DNA of 64,000 bases, taken from Paraburkholderia sp. DHOC27. GTDB taxonomy: Bacteria > Pseudomonadota > Gammaproteobacteria > Burkholderiales > Burkholderiaceae. Below the pieces are notes generated by a model, which ran no database searches, was not told the origin of the DNA, and saw nothing but the letters and a program-made list of their open reading frames with translations. Shown here piece after piece: positions 7,482-16,667 of the stretch (the stretch's first letter is position 1; every line of letters starts with the position of its first letter). Location of the stretch: NCBI RefSeq assembly GCF_003429005.1, contig NZ_QVQV01000009.1, forward strand, positions 62,001 through 126,000, read 5' to 3'. The position numbers and the translations under genes were made by a program.

Positions 7482-8966
7482 ATGAGTACAACGGCTTCAC
7501 CGCCCGACACGGAACGCACGGTGCTATGCGTTTCCGCCACGCCTGATGAGACGCTGGGCCGGTTTCTGGCCGCCTCCGGCTGGCACGTCGCGCACGCCAG
7601 AACCACGGCCATCGCCGAGCGCGTGATCGAGCGCGACAACATCAAGGTCGGCCTGCTCGAACTCCCCGAAGACTGCACGTCGCAATACCTGTCGGCGCTG
7701 GAAACGTGCATGCGGCGCATGGAAACCAACTGGGTTGCGCAGATCGCGCCGGGCCAGGCCGACGACGAACTGGTCAGCCGTTTCATCCTCGACTATTGCT
7801 TCGACTTCGTTACGCGCCCTTGCCTCAACGACCGTCTCATCTTTGCACTCGGCCACGCCCACGGGCTGTCCAGTCTGCGCAAGGCGCCGGTGGCGCCGGA
7901 ACCGTCGCAAGGCCGGCATGAGATGGTCGGCCAGTGCGAGGCCATGCAGCAGTTGTACCGCCATATCGACAAATGCGCCGTCACCGATGCCCCCGTGTTC
8001 GTGGCCGGTGAATCCGGCACCGGCAAGGAACTGACCGCGCGGGCCATTCACGTGCGCTCGCCGCGCGCGCAAAACGCCTTTGTCGCCATCAATTGCGCGG
8101 CGATTCCCCCCAGCTTGCTGCAGGCGGAACTGTTCGGCCACGAGCGCGGCGCGTTTACCGGCGCGGTGCAACGCAAGATTGGCCGCATCGAAAGTGCGCA
8201 TGAAGGCACCCTCTTCCTCGACGAAATCGGCGACATGCCGCACGAGTGCCAGGCCGTGCTGCTGCGTTTCCTGCAGGAAGGCACCATCGAGCGCCTGGGC
8301 GGCACCGGCCAGACCAACGTGGATGTGCGCGTGATCTCCGCGACGCACGTCGACCTGGAAAAAGCCGTCGACGAAGGACGGTTTCGTTCCGACCTGTATC
8401 ACCGCCTGTGCGTGCTGCGGCTCGTCGAGCCGCCGCTGCGCGAACGCGGCGGCGACATCAAGCTGCTTGCCAACTACGCGCTCAGCATGTACCGGCAGGA
8501 CGGCGCCCGCAAGATTCGCGGCTTTTCCAGCGATGCGATGCTGGCCATGTCCAGTGACGCGTGGCCGGGCAACGTGCGCGAGCTGATCAACTGCGTGCGC
8601 CGCGCGGTCGTGATGAGCGAGGGACGCTTCATCACCGCCGCCGACCTCGGCCTGCCGCATGTCGTGCGCACGCCGGCCGCTACACTCGCGGAGATTCGCA
8701 GCAAGGCGGAAAAGGATGCCATCGAACAGGCCTTGCAGCGCCACAACTTCAAGCTATCCGAAGCAGCGGCGGATCTGGGTGTGTCGCGGGCCACGCTATA
8801 CCGGCTGATGCATGCGAACCGTATCGGCAATGGCGGCACAGCGGCGCCGGTGGACGCGCCGGAGCGCGATGACAGCCATACCGAGAACCGCGGCAACGGC
8901 GGCAACGGTCATGACAAGGGTGATAGTGGCGCAGGGCTGCCGTCGCTGCGGGCCTCGGGGGAGTGA
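7482..8966 (+). CDS. Sigma-54-dependent activator, VpsR-like (Tad locus left flank)
   Basis: 494 residues. Residues 1-140 are a receiver-like VpsR-type domain that appears to lack the canonical phosphoacceptor aspartate context. Residues about 150-385 are the AAA+ domain: Walker A GESGTGKE near 177, the sigma-54 contact loop GAFTGA near 222, and Walker B LFLDEIGD. Residues about 410-450 are a Fis-type helix-turn-helix (LSEAAADLGVSRATLYRLM). The last 45 residues are glycine/asparagine-rich and disordered. It should bind enhancer DNA and remodel RpoN polymerase. A close paralogue is at 25100; the pair brackets the Tad operon, so pilus control is likely but inferred. Confidence 0.92.
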   Translation: MSTTASPPDTERTVLCVSATPDETLGRFLAASGWHVAHARTTAIAERVIERDNIKVGLLELPEDCTSQYLSALETCMRRMETNWVAQIAPGQADDELVSRFILDYCFDFVTRPCLNDRLIFALGHAHGLSSLRKAPVAPEPSQGRHEMVGQCEAMQQLYRHIDKCAVTDAPVFVAGESGTGKELTARAIHVRSPRAQNAFVAINCAAIPPSLLQAELFGHERGAFTGAVQRKIGRIESAHEGTLFLDEIGDMPHECQAVLLRFLQEGTIERLGGTGQTNVDVRVISATHVDLEKAVDEGRFRSDLYHRLCVLRLVEPPLRERGGDIKLLANYALSMYRQDGARKIRGFSSDAMLAMSSDAWPGNVRELINCVRRAVVMSEGRFITAADLGLPHVVRTPAATLAEIRSKAEKDAIEQALQRHNFKLSEAAADLGVSRATLYRLMHANRIGNGGTAAPVDAPERDDSHTENRGNGGNGHDKGDSGAGLPSLRASGE

Positions 8967-8989
8967 GGCTGCGAAGCGCACTCCAAGCG

Positions 8990-9700
8990 CTAGTACAGCC
9001 CGGGGATGACCCTGTACCGCACCTTGCCCTGATAGGCGCGATAACGCTCGTCCTCGGAGAGCAGCTTTTCTTCCCGCCCGATGCGCACCACCTGCAGCGC
9101 GAACTGACCGGCATACACGAGCACGTTTTGCAGACCGAAGTTGGCCAGCAGGAAACCCATATCCATGAGGAAGTAGCCGAGGTACATGGGGTGCCGTACG
9201 AAGCGGTAGGCGCCGCGCGAAACGACGCCGCGATTGGCCGGCAGGATGCCGAACGAGCGGCGCAGCGAGACCTTGGCGAAGAGTTGCCAGCCGATCCCGG
9301 CAATCTGCAGCGAAGCGCCGACCGCTTCCGGCACGAGGCGCAAGCCCGGTCCGAGGTGCACCGCCAGGAAGTAATACGTGGCACCCAGTGCGCATAGAAA
9401 CGCCACCGGATTCCAGTCGCGCCGCTGGGGCACGCGCACGACCAGCGACAGCCCGAGGGTGAAGAATTCCGCCACCACCAGCAGTAGCAGCGTGATACGC
9501 GTGGGGTCGGCGCGCCAGTTCTTGATCGCGAGGTAAGCGAACAGGCCGAGCAAGAGCGCGGTGCCAAGGCGCGCGGCCAGTTCGACCGTGAAATCGCGCA
9601 GGGTCGGCATGGCCGCTTCGGCCGGTGTGAGCGGCAGTGCGTCTCCCCCGGATTCAACCGAAGCGGTAAGAGATACTGATTCGTCTGTGAATGTGCTCAT
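8990..9700 (-). CDS. Isoprenylcysteine carboxyl methyltransferase-like membrane protein (copy 2)
   Basis: 236 residues with about five hydrophobic segments. The C-terminal half carries the ICMT/PEMT-type signature: RGAYRFVRHPMYLGYFLMD, then REEKLLSEDERYRAYQGKVRYR. Family members methylate carboxyl groups or lipid amines using S-adenosylmethionine in the membrane. The N-terminal 35 residues are polar and variable. It is the last gene of the minus-strand Tad block, 152 bases after a 231-residue paralogue with an almost identical C-terminal third. Bacteria of this kind do not prenylate proteins, so the substrate is unknown. It is convergent with the activator, whose stop is 23 bases away. Confidence 0.82.
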   Translation of the reverse strand: MSTFTDESVSLTASVESGGDALPLTPAEAAMPTLRDFTVELAARLGTALLLGLFAYLAIKNWRADPTRITLLLLVVAEFFTLGLSLVVRVPQRRDWNPVAFLCALGATYYFLAVHLGPGLRLVPEAVGASLQIAGIGWQLFAKVSLRRSFGILPANRGVVSRGAYRFVRHPMYLGYFLMDMGFLLANFGLQNVLVYAGQFALQVVRIGREEKLLSEDERYRAYQGKVRYRVIPGLY

Positions 9701-9852
9701 GCGTTTCCCGGCTTCGACTTCGCATCATGCTACGTTTTGCCGTTGTTTGGCTATCCGTAGAATTTCCGACGCAAGTTTTTCGAAACGCGGCATGAGGGCA
9801 GTGGGCGGGAGCTGCGCCGACGACGGCGCAAGCCCGAAAACGATACGTCGTT

Positions 9853-10548
9853 TCAGAACACCCCGGGAATCACGCGATAACGAACCTCGCCTTTATAGGC
9901 ACGGTAACGTTCGTCGTCGGAGAGGATCGCCTCCTCCCGCACGATGCGCCCGATCTGAAACGCGAACTGGCATACGTAGACGATGATGTTTTGCAGACCG
10001 AAATTGGTGAGCAGGAAGCCCACTTCCGCGACCAGATAGCCGAGATACATTGGATGCCGGACCAGCCGGTATGCCCCACGCGAGACCACCCCGCGATTGG
10101 CGGGCAGGATGCCGAACGAACGGCGCAGCGACGCCTTCGCATACACCTGCAGCAGCAGCCCGGACACCTGAAGCATGGCGCCGACCGTCTCCGGCACGAG
10201 CTTCATGCCGGGGGCCAGACGAATCGCGACGAAATAGTACGTACCGCCAAACGAAAACAGCAACGCGAGCGGACGCCAGTCGCGCTGTTTGGGGGTTCTG
10301 GAAAAGAGCGACAGCCCCGTGGTCATGCACGCCGTCACCACCAGCAGCACTAGCGTAATGCGCGACGGCGCCGCGAGCCATTCACGTATCGCCGCGAAGG
10401 CAAAAATGCCGAGGCAGCTCGCGGTGAACACGCGGATCGCAATTTCGAGCGTGTTCAGCGACACGCGCGGCGCCGTGCCCTGCCCGAGCGTATCGGACAA
10501 CGTGGGCTCCGCGCTGGGAGAGGAGCAAACTGGTTCGATGGTGGACAT
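9853..10548 (-). CDS. Isoprenylcysteine carboxyl methyltransferase-like membrane protein (copy 1)
   Basis: 231 residues, paralogous to the next gene downstream. It shares the RSFGILPANRGVVSRGAYR segment and the RHPMYLGYLVAE and REEAILSDDERYRAYKGEVRYR motifs of the ICMT/PEMT family. Multiple membrane helices are visible (TASCLGIFAFAAI, ITLVLLVVTACM). The two genes clearly arose by tandem duplication; the N-terminal 40 residues differ most. It lies 65 bases downstream of tadG on the same strand, so it may be read through from the pilus operon. A role in modifying pilus parts or envelope lipid is speculation. Confidence 0.82.
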   Translation of the reverse strand: MSTIEPVCSSPSAEPTLSDTLGQGTAPRVSLNTLEIAIRVFTASCLGIFAFAAIREWLAAPSRITLVLLVVTACMTTGLSLFSRTPKQRDWRPLALLFSFGGTYYFVAIRLAPGMKLVPETVGAMLQVSGLLLQVYAKASLRRSFGILPANRGVVSRGAYRLVRHPMYLGYLVAEVGFLLTNFGLQNIIVYVCQFAFQIGRIVREEAILSDDERYRAYKGEVRYRVIPGVF

Positions 10549-10613
10549 GGCCGATTCCCCGCTGGTTTGTGCGTTGGTTTTGCTTTCGTTTTATGGCTTC
10601 GTGCGAGCCGTGC

Positions 10614-12005
10614 TCACTTCGTAATGCGCAGAATCTGCGACGCGAGTTGCTCGTAGCAGGGTCCGAGATCCGCCGGCGTCGCCGCATAACAGAACACGCC
10701 CACCGGCTGGCTCGGCGTATAGCAGCGTGCCAGCGAGTCCGGCGTGTTGGCCATGCATTTGAGAACGTCTTCACCGAGTTCGCCGTTCGCGCCTTCAGGC
10801 TCCACCAGTTCCGGCCCATATCCCAGCGTGAACACAAAGATGCCTTCCGCGCGCGCCTCCGCGGCCATCTCTTCGAGCAGGTTGCGCGACGCATTGTTGA
10901 CGTTCACGAAGTTCACCGTGCTTGTCACAGGACGCGGCGTATTGGTGATGATGGGGAACGTGCCCGGCACACCGGAAGCGGGGTGAGCGTTATATGCAGC
11001 CGGCAGCGAGGCGACCACGTTCGACGCCCGGCTCGAATAGCAGTTGGGCGCAGGTTGCTGCTGCGAAGGCTGGGTACCGTTGAGCTGCTGCGATTGAATA
11101 TTGTCCGCGTACAGACCGGCAGGCGTGCTGTTCGAGTCGGCGGTGGCGATCGTCCCGTCCTGCTGTTTGCAGGCCGCGGTATACGCAGAAGTGGTCGGGA
11201 ACACCGAGGCGAAACTATTGGGCGCACCGTCGGAGAAGAAAACAATGACGCGCTGGCTCGACGGTTGCGTGACGACCACGTCCAGTTGATACAGCGCGTT
11301 GAAGATCGCCTCGGACGAGTTCGTGCTGTCCTTGAAATTGTAGCCGCTGATAGCCGAGGTCATCGCCGCCAGATTGAAACCGCGCGTGTTGCCGTTAAAC
11401 GGCTGATCGACCTGCGTGCCGTACGCGAAGTGCATGAGCGCGACGCGGTCCTGGGTGACGTTGAAATTGTTCAGGAAGCTGATGGCATTGGCGCGCACCG
11501 CCGCCGGCACGCTGGTGCCGTTCCACGTAGTATTCATCGACCCGGTCGTGTCGATCACGAACACCATGTCCAGGTCCTTGCGCGTCGCGACCGAACTCGC
11601 GGCAACGTTCAGCAGGCTGAAGCCGTAGGTCTGCATGAACGTCACCGGCACCTGCGCCTGCGCAGCAACGTTGATCGTCACCGTGCCGGTCTGATCGAAG
11701 ACGATGGACGGCGTTTGCAGCGTCGCTGTCGAACCCAGATAGCCCACCGGATAATTCGCCCCGAAGTACGCAACCGCGGCCTGCTGTGCATTGGCAATCT
11801 GCTCGGACTGGTTCGCGCCCCGCGAGACGGCCTCACCCGCCGCAATCGCCGCACCGTCGAGCGCGGCATCGAGCTTCGCGCGGGTCATGTAGCCGAGGCC
11901 CGAATCGAGCGCGAGCCCCAGAACGCCGATCAATACGAACAGCAAAATCGCTACGAGGATGCTGACCGCGCCCCGTTGATGTTTCCGTCTGGTTATTATT
12001 TTCAT
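10614..12005 (-). CDS. tadG: TadG-like pilus assembly protein with von Willebrand A domain
   Basis: 463 residues. The N-terminus KHQRGAVSILVAILLFVLIG has a prepilin-like glycine before a hydrophobic helix, but no glutamate at +5, as is usual for TadG. A VWA domain starts near residue 150 with the MIDAS motif VIDTTGSMN and continues with RVIVFFSDGAPNS. It would sit in the inner membrane with the VWA domain in the periplasm, helping assembly or anchoring of Flp pili. It follows two TadE-like genes and precedes the methyltransferase pair. Confidence 0.88.
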   Translation of the reverse strand: MKIITRRKHQRGAVSILVAILLFVLIGVLGLALDSGLGYMTRAKLDAALDGAAIAAGEAVSRGANQSEQIANAQQAAVAYFGANYPVGYLGSTATLQTPSIVFDQTGTVTINVAAQAQVPVTFMQTYGFSLLNVAASSVATRKDLDMVFVIDTTGSMNTTWNGTSVPAAVRANAISFLNNFNVTQDRVALMHFAYGTQVDQPFNGNTRGFNLAAMTSAISGYNFKDSTNSSEAIFNALYQLDVVVTQPSSQRVIVFFSDGAPNSFASVFPTTSAYTAACKQQDGTIATADSNSTPAGLYADNIQSQQLNGTQPSQQQPAPNCYSSRASNVVASLPAAYNAHPASGVPGTFPIITNTPRPVTSTVNFVNVNNASRNLLEEMAAEARAEGIFVFTLGYGPELVEPEGANGELGEDVLKCMANTPDSLARCYTPSQPVGVFCYAATPADLGPCYEQLASQILRITK

Positions 12006-12031
12006 CGCATTACCCGATCATGGTGCGGAAA

Positions 12032-12664
12032 TCAGAAAACAGTCATCGCGTACAGGTTCGGCGACAAGGCGGGCGTCGAAATGCCGAAGCCCAGATTGAG
12101 CGCACCCACCAACGGCGTTTCGAGGTAAAACGACTCGACCACATACGCAATCTCGCCCTGATAGAGCTGGCCCTGCAACAGGTTCACCACCGGCGAGGTA
12201 TTGCCCGGCGAGGGCAGACCGCTACAACTGCCCGTGCCGTCCGTGGCCCACGAGGTGTTGTTGTTGCCGCAATTCCAGATCTGGCTCGCGGGATAGTAGT
12301 TGCCGCCGGTCCAGCGGTATTGCGCGAGCACGACCCCCGTGCAGTTGTTGCCGTTCGCATCGCAGTTGTTGTTGCCAATCACCTCGGTGATATAGATCAT
12401 GCCGTTTGCGGCCATATCGAGCGGCGGCGTCGTGGCGGCCAGCGAAGACATGATGGTCTGCATCGGATACGTCAACGACGCACGCGACGACAGATTCGCC
12501 CCTTCGCGGCTGATGTTGGTCAGGATCATCTGCGCCTGGATATTGCGCGCGAAGTCGTAGACCGGCAGCGCAACGGCGACCAGCATCGGCAACAACAGCG
12601 CCATCTCCACGCTGACGGCGCCCCGCCATGCGCGCCGACCTTTCAGCGACGATTTGGCTTTCAT
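12032..12664 (-). CDS. TadE/TadF-like minor pseudopilin (second copy)
   Basis: 210 residues. The N-terminus RRAWRGAVSVEMALLLPML has the TadE-type cleavage glycine and a glutamate at +5 (G|AVSVEM). It is followed by a transmembrane helix and a long periplasmic domain rich in asparagine and glycine (GNNNCDANGNN). It should be processed by the prepilin peptidase of this locus. It starts one base after the stop of the preceding TadE-like gene, indicating tight co-translation. By order it corresponds to TadF, but the family split is weak. Confidence 0.85.
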   Translation of the reverse strand: MKAKSSLKGRRAWRGAVSVEMALLLPMLVAVALPVYDFARNIQAQMILTNISREGANLSSRASLTYPMQTIMSSLAATTPPLDMAANGMIYITEVIGNNNCDANGNNCTGVVLAQYRWTGGNYYPASQIWNCGNNNTSWATDGTGSCSGLPSPGNTSPVVNLLQGQLYQGEIAYVVESFYLETPLVGALNLGFGISTPALSPNLYAMTVF

Positions 12665-12665
12665 G

Positions 12666-13160
12666 TCAGAAGTCCTCGTTGCGCATCGTTGCGGCCACGC
12701 TGAACGCGTACGATCCCCCCGGGAAGAACGGCTGCACCAGCGGCGTAAGCAGCGGCCAGGTGCAATTGAGCTGCAGCACGACGATGTCGTCCGGGTTGCC
12801 GAACATGTTGCCGTTGTAGCTGCTCTGGTTCGCGTAGCTCTGCGTGGTGCCGTTGATCGTGATGACGTAGCTCGGATTGACGATGTTGTAGAGGCCCATC
12901 GAGCTATCCTTGATCTCCTGAATCACCGCGAGGTAGCGCTGCTGGCTCGACGAATTCGGATCGAGATTGCTCTGGCCCGTCACGGCGTAACGCGCGCCTT
13001 CGCGCACCGCATACTGCATGGTCAGGTTCACCCACAGCAGCAGCCCGAGGTCCACTGCGATGAACAACAGCAAAAACAGCACCGGGGCGATCAGTGCGAA
13101 TTCGATCGTGCTCACGCCGCGCTGCCGCCGGTCTGCCCGCTTTGAGAGCCGTAACGTCAT
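12666..13160 (-). CDS. tadE: TadE-like minor pseudopilin (first copy)
   Basis: 164 residues from the ATG at 13160, supported by AAGGAG eight bases upstream; an upstream in-frame start at 13217 has none. The N-terminus RRQRGVSTIEFALIAPVLFLL contains the cleavage site G|VSTIEF with glutamate at +5. It is followed by the TadE motif NLTMQYAVREGARYAVTGQ. It lies 70 bases downstream of tadC. As in other Tad systems it is likely a pseudopilin required for pilus assembly. Confidence 0.88.
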   Translation of the reverse strand: MTLRLSKRADRRQRGVSTIEFALIAPVLFLLLFIAVDLGLLLWVNLTMQYAVREGARYAVTGQSNLDPNSSSQQRYLAVIQEIKDSSMGLYNIVNPSYVITINGTTQSYANQSSYNGNMFGNPDDIVVLQLNCTWPLLTPLVQPFFPGGSYAFSVAATMRNEDF

Positions 13161-13230
13161 AACCCCTACTCCTTGCATCACCTGAGGGCTTGCCATGCTG
13201 TCCCGACCAGCAGGCAAGGCCGACCATTTT

Positions 13231-14202
13231 TTATTGGGCCATCTGGGACATCGCCGGCATCAGCGTTTTGCTGGCCTGGATGAAACACGGACCGAGCAGC
13301 ACGAAAATGAGCGCGGGGAAGATGAAGAAAATCAGCGGGAACAGCAGCTTCACCGCGATCTTTGCCGCCGCCTCTTCGGCACGCAGGCGGCGCTTCGTGC
13401 GCAGATTGTCCGTGTAGACACGCAGCGAATCGCCCACGCTCGTGCCAAAACGGTCTGCCTGAATCAGCATCGTGGCGAGCGTGTCGATGTCCTCGACTCC
13501 CGTTCTGAGCGAGAGATTGCGCAACGCCTTGTCGCGGCCCGAACCGGCGCGCAATTCGAGCAGCACCAGTTCCAGTTCGTCGCGCAGCGCCTTGCTCTTC
13601 ATGCCGATTTCCTCCGTGACCCGCGCAAGTGCCGCGTCGAAGCCGAGACCCGCTTCCACACACACCGTCATCAGGTCGACCGCATCGGGCAAGTCTTCGA
13701 AGAGCTTGCGCTGACGCCTTTCGATCAGACGTGCGAGCACGCCGTTGGGCAGATAGAACCCGGCCGCCGACGCACCCAGCAGCGCGAACAGCAGATACAG
13801 GCGCGACATGTCGTGCAGACTGCCGCTCAGGGCAAGCATGGCGACGAGCGGAAGCGCGAGCGCCAGCAGGGTCTTCGCCGTGAAGTACATGGCCGAGGCC
13901 GACTCGCTGCGCAGCCCCGCGTTCATGAAACGCACGCGCAGCGGCGAGGTGTTCCAGTCCTCGCTCGGCGCCGAGTATTTCGCTACCCGCGACGACACAC
14001 GCGCAATCGTCTCCGCCCACTTGCCGTCGTCCGGTGCGGCATTGCCGCCATTGCCCGGAATGCCGCCTGCCGCGGATGCCGGTCCGATCTGGCCGATGCG
14101 CCGCTTGAGCGTGTCGGGCCGCATCATGCTCATCGCTTTCAGCACGGCGCCGAACACGAGGAAAAACAGCACTGCCAACATCACGATCTGTTCGATCTTC
14201 AT
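13231..14202 (-). CDS. tadC: TadC, type II secretion F-domain inner-membrane platform protein
   Basis: 323 residues. An N-terminal hydrophobic segment (IVMLAVLFFLVFGAVLK) is followed by membrane segments near 115 and 140 and the T2SSF domain with PDAVDLMTVCVEAGLGFDAAL. Two more helices lie at the C-terminus (LLFPLIFFIFPALIF). With TadB it forms the platform on which the TadA ATPase drives pilin polymerisation. It starts 49 bases after tadB. Confidence 0.93.
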   Translation of the reverse strand: MKIEQIVMLAVLFFLVFGAVLKAMSMMRPDTLKRRIGQIGPASAAGGIPGNGGNAAPDDGKWAETIARVSSRVAKYSAPSEDWNTSPLRVRFMNAGLRSESASAMYFTAKTLLALALPLVAMLALSGSLHDMSRLYLLFALLGASAAGFYLPNGVLARLIERRQRKLFEDLPDAVDLMTVCVEAGLGFDAALARVTEEIGMKSKALRDELELVLLELRAGSGRDKALRNLSLRTGVEDIDTLATMLIQADRFGTSVGDSLRVYTDNLRTKRRLRAEEAAAKIAVKLLFPLIFFIFPALIFVLLGPCFIQASKTLMPAMSQMAQ

Positions 14203-14251
14203 GATTGCCGGGTTGCCCCGCCCTCGTCGAAGGGTTGAAGGACTATGGTGT

Positions 14252-15229
14252 TCATACGCGGATCTGCACCAGCTTGCGGGTCCAGATAATCCCGAACAGC
14301 ATGCATAGCAGCGCGGCGCCCGCCACCTTCATGCCGGTGGGGTCGGTCCAGAAAATGCGCATCAGCGCCGGGTTGAGGAACCAGATCACAGCGGTCAGCA
14401 CGAACGGCAGCAGACACAGAATCCACGCGGATAACCGCCCTTCCGCTGACAGCACGCGCACCTTGCCGAGCAGTTTCAGACGCTCGCGAATGATGGTGCT
14501 GATGTTGCCGAGAATCTCCGCCAGATTGCCGCCCGCATCGCGCTGGATCAGCACGGCGATCACGAAGTAGCGCAGGTCGTCCACCGGCACGCGCTTGACC
14601 ATGTTCAGCAGGGCGTCGTTCATCGACACACCGAAGTTGATCTCATCGAAGGCGATCTTGAACTCGCCACCGAGCGGCTGCGGCATCTCTTCGCCCACCA
14701 TGCCGAGCGCGCTGGGAAACGAGTGCCCCGCCAGCATGGCGCGGCCCACGAGGTCTGCGGCGTCCGGCAGCTGCCGCTCGAGAACCGCAATCCGCTTGCT
14801 GCGCTTGCCCCGCACATGAAGCAGCGGCAACGTTCCGCACAGGGCCGCGAGTCCGAGCAGGAAGGGAAACGGCAGATGCATGACCAGCCCCACCATTGCA
14901 CCCACCCCCGCGAATACGCCCATGTAGCCGACCAGACGCCCGAGCGACCAGCTCAGGCCCGACTGGCGCAGCATGGCTTCGAGCATCTCGATGCGCGGCA
15001 CGGCATTGAGCAGGCGTCCCGCGAGCGCCGAGCCGTTTGCCGAGCGATCCTTCATGATCGAGAGCGGCTCGCCGTTCACGCGGTTGCCGACGCGCAGTGC
15101 GCCGACGCGTGCCTTGACGCGCGTGACCGCCGCACCATGACGCCCGTTCCAGTACAGGTAGAGGCCTTCGATCAGCAGTACGGTGGCGACGAAAATGAGT
15201 ACGGCGAAGCCGAGAAACGTGGTGTTCAT
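14252..15229 (-). CDS. tadB: TadB, type II secretion F-domain inner-membrane platform protein
   Basis: 325 residues from the ATG at 15229 with AAGGAGG upstream; the frame extends further but without a start signal. The N-terminal helix is TTFLGFAVLIFVATVLLIEG, with paired helices near 115-150. The T2SSF domain contains PDAADLVGRAMLAGHSFPSAL and RDAGGNLAEILGNIS, and there are two C-terminal helices. It partners TadC and TadA. It lies 28 bases after tadA. Confidence 0.93.
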   Translation of the reverse strand: MNTTFLGFAVLIFVATVLLIEGLYLYWNGRHGAAVTRVKARVGALRVGNRVNGEPLSIMKDRSANGSALAGRLLNAVPRIEMLEAMLRQSGLSWSLGRLVGYMGVFAGVGAMVGLVMHLPFPFLLGLAALCGTLPLLHVRGKRSKRIAVLERQLPDAADLVGRAMLAGHSFPSALGMVGEEMPQPLGGEFKIAFDEINFGVSMNDALLNMVKRVPVDDLRYFVIAVLIQRDAGGNLAEILGNISTIIRERLKLLGKVRVLSAEGRLSAWILCLLPFVLTAVIWFLNPALMRIFWTDPTGMKVAGAALLCMLFGIIWTRKLVQIRV

Positions 15230-15257
15230 GCTGCCTCCTTCCTGTGTCCCGTGCGAC

Positions 15258-16634
15258 TCATACTTCGAAGCGCCGCGACGGATCGAACATGTTGTCGGGC
15301 AGCACGATGCCGAACGCCGACAGACGGTCGCAGAACTTCGGACGCACGCCGGTCGCACAGAAATATCCGCGCACGCGTCCGTCCTGATCGACGCCGGTCC
15401 GCTTGAACGTGAAGATCTCCTGCATGTTGATGACCTCGCCTTCCATGCCGGTGATTTCCTGAATGCTCATCAGCTTGCGGCGGCCGTCGGTCAGGCGGGA
15501 CGCCTGCACGACCACGGAAATCGCCGAGGCGATCTGCTGGCGCATCGCCTTGACCGGCATCGTCAGGCCGGCCATCGCCACCATGTTCTCGAGACGCGCC
15601 AGGGCATCGCGCGGGGTGTTGGCGTGCAAGGTGGCCATCGAGCCTTCGTGGCCGGTGTTCATGGCGTGCAGCATGTCGAGCGCTTCACCGCCGCGCACTT
15701 CGCCGAGCACGATACGGTCAGGGCGCATCCGCAGCGCGTTGCGCACCAGCGCGCGCTGCGAGATTTCGCCCTTGCCTTCGATGTTGGGCGGGCGCGTCTC
15801 CAGCCGCAGCACGTGCTCCTGGCGCAACTGCAGTTCCGCGGCATCTTCGATCGTGACGACCCGCTCGTCTTCCGGAATGAAGCCCGACAGCAGGTTCAGC
15901 AAGGTGGTCTTGCCGCTACCCGTGCCGCCGGAGATCAGCACGTTGAGCTTCGATTTGATCAACGCCTCCAGCAACTCCGCCATCGACGTGGTCATGCTCT
16001 GGTTGTTGAGCATGTCGTTGACGGTGAGCGGGTGCACCGAGAAGCGCCGGATCGACACCAGCGGTCCGTCGATCGCCGACGGCGGAATGATGGCGTTCAC
16101 CCGCGAGCCGTCGGGCAGACGCGCATCGACCATCGGGGTCGACTCGTCGATGCGCCGTCCCACCCGCGACACGATGCGCTCGATCACCTTCATCAGATGC
16201 GCGTCGTCATAGAAGGTCACGTCGGTGAGTTCGAGCTTGCCGCGCCGCTCCACATACACGTGCTGCGACGTGTTGACGAGAATGTCCGACACGGTCGGAT
16301 CGTTCAGCAGCGGCTCCAGCGGGCCGAGGCCGAGCATTTCGTCCTGCACGTCCTGCACGAGCCGCTTGCGTTCGGCTTCGTTCATCGGCAGCTTGTCTTC
16401 GTCGACGATCCGTTCGACGAGTTGCGCCAGCTCGCGCTTGACCTGCTCGGGCGTCAGACGTTGCAGCTTGTCCAGTTCGACGCGCTCGATGATCGTCTGG
16501 TGGATGTTCATCTTGAGCTGCTGGTAAGCCTGCCGCGTGGCGCGGGCATCGAGCGCGGAAGCGACCGGGTTCGGCGCCGGTGCTTCGGCGACCGCCAGAT
16601 CGCTTTGCATCAGAAGTTGTTCGCGCAGTGACAT
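15258..16634 (-). CDS. tadA: TadA/CpaF family assembly ATPase
   Basis: 458 residues, the usual family length. Walker A GGTGSGKTT lies at 236-244, followed by the Asp box VVTIEDAAELQL, the Walker B-type RIVLGEVRGGEALDML and the His box GHEGSMATLHAN. The N-terminal half holds the LGPLEPLLNDPTVSDILVN segment typical of the family. It is a hexameric cytoplasmic motor that powers Flp pilus extension (and retraction in some species). The preceding gene encodes the TadZ/CpaE partner, ending 33 bases upstream. Confidence 0.95.
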   Translation of the reverse strand: MSLREQLLMQSDLAVAEAPAPNPVASALDARATRQAYQQLKMNIHQTIIERVELDKLQRLTPEQVKRELAQLVERIVDEDKLPMNEAERKRLVQDVQDEMLGLGPLEPLLNDPTVSDILVNTSQHVYVERRGKLELTDVTFYDDAHLMKVIERIVSRVGRRIDESTPMVDARLPDGSRVNAIIPPSAIDGPLVSIRRFSVHPLTVNDMLNNQSMTTSMAELLEALIKSKLNVLISGGTGSGKTTLLNLLSGFIPEDERVVTIEDAAELQLRQEHVLRLETRPPNIEGKGEISQRALVRNALRMRPDRIVLGEVRGGEALDMLHAMNTGHEGSMATLHANTPRDALARLENMVAMAGLTMPVKAMRQQIASAISVVVQASRLTDGRRKLMSIQEITGMEGEVINMQEIFTFKRTGVDQDGRVRGYFCATGVRPKFCDRLSAFGIVLPDNMFDPSRRFEV

Positions 16635-16667
16635 GCTGGTCTCCGGTATGGCTTAAGTGAATCGGCT

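Noticed and set aside
10569..12128. 519-codon plus-strand frame opposite tadG
   Set aside because: Arg/His-rich shadow frame antisense to a gene with clear TadG and VWA motifs. Similar long antisense frames oppose tadA, rbtK, lutB, rpoN and the MscS gene, and are rejected for the same reason.
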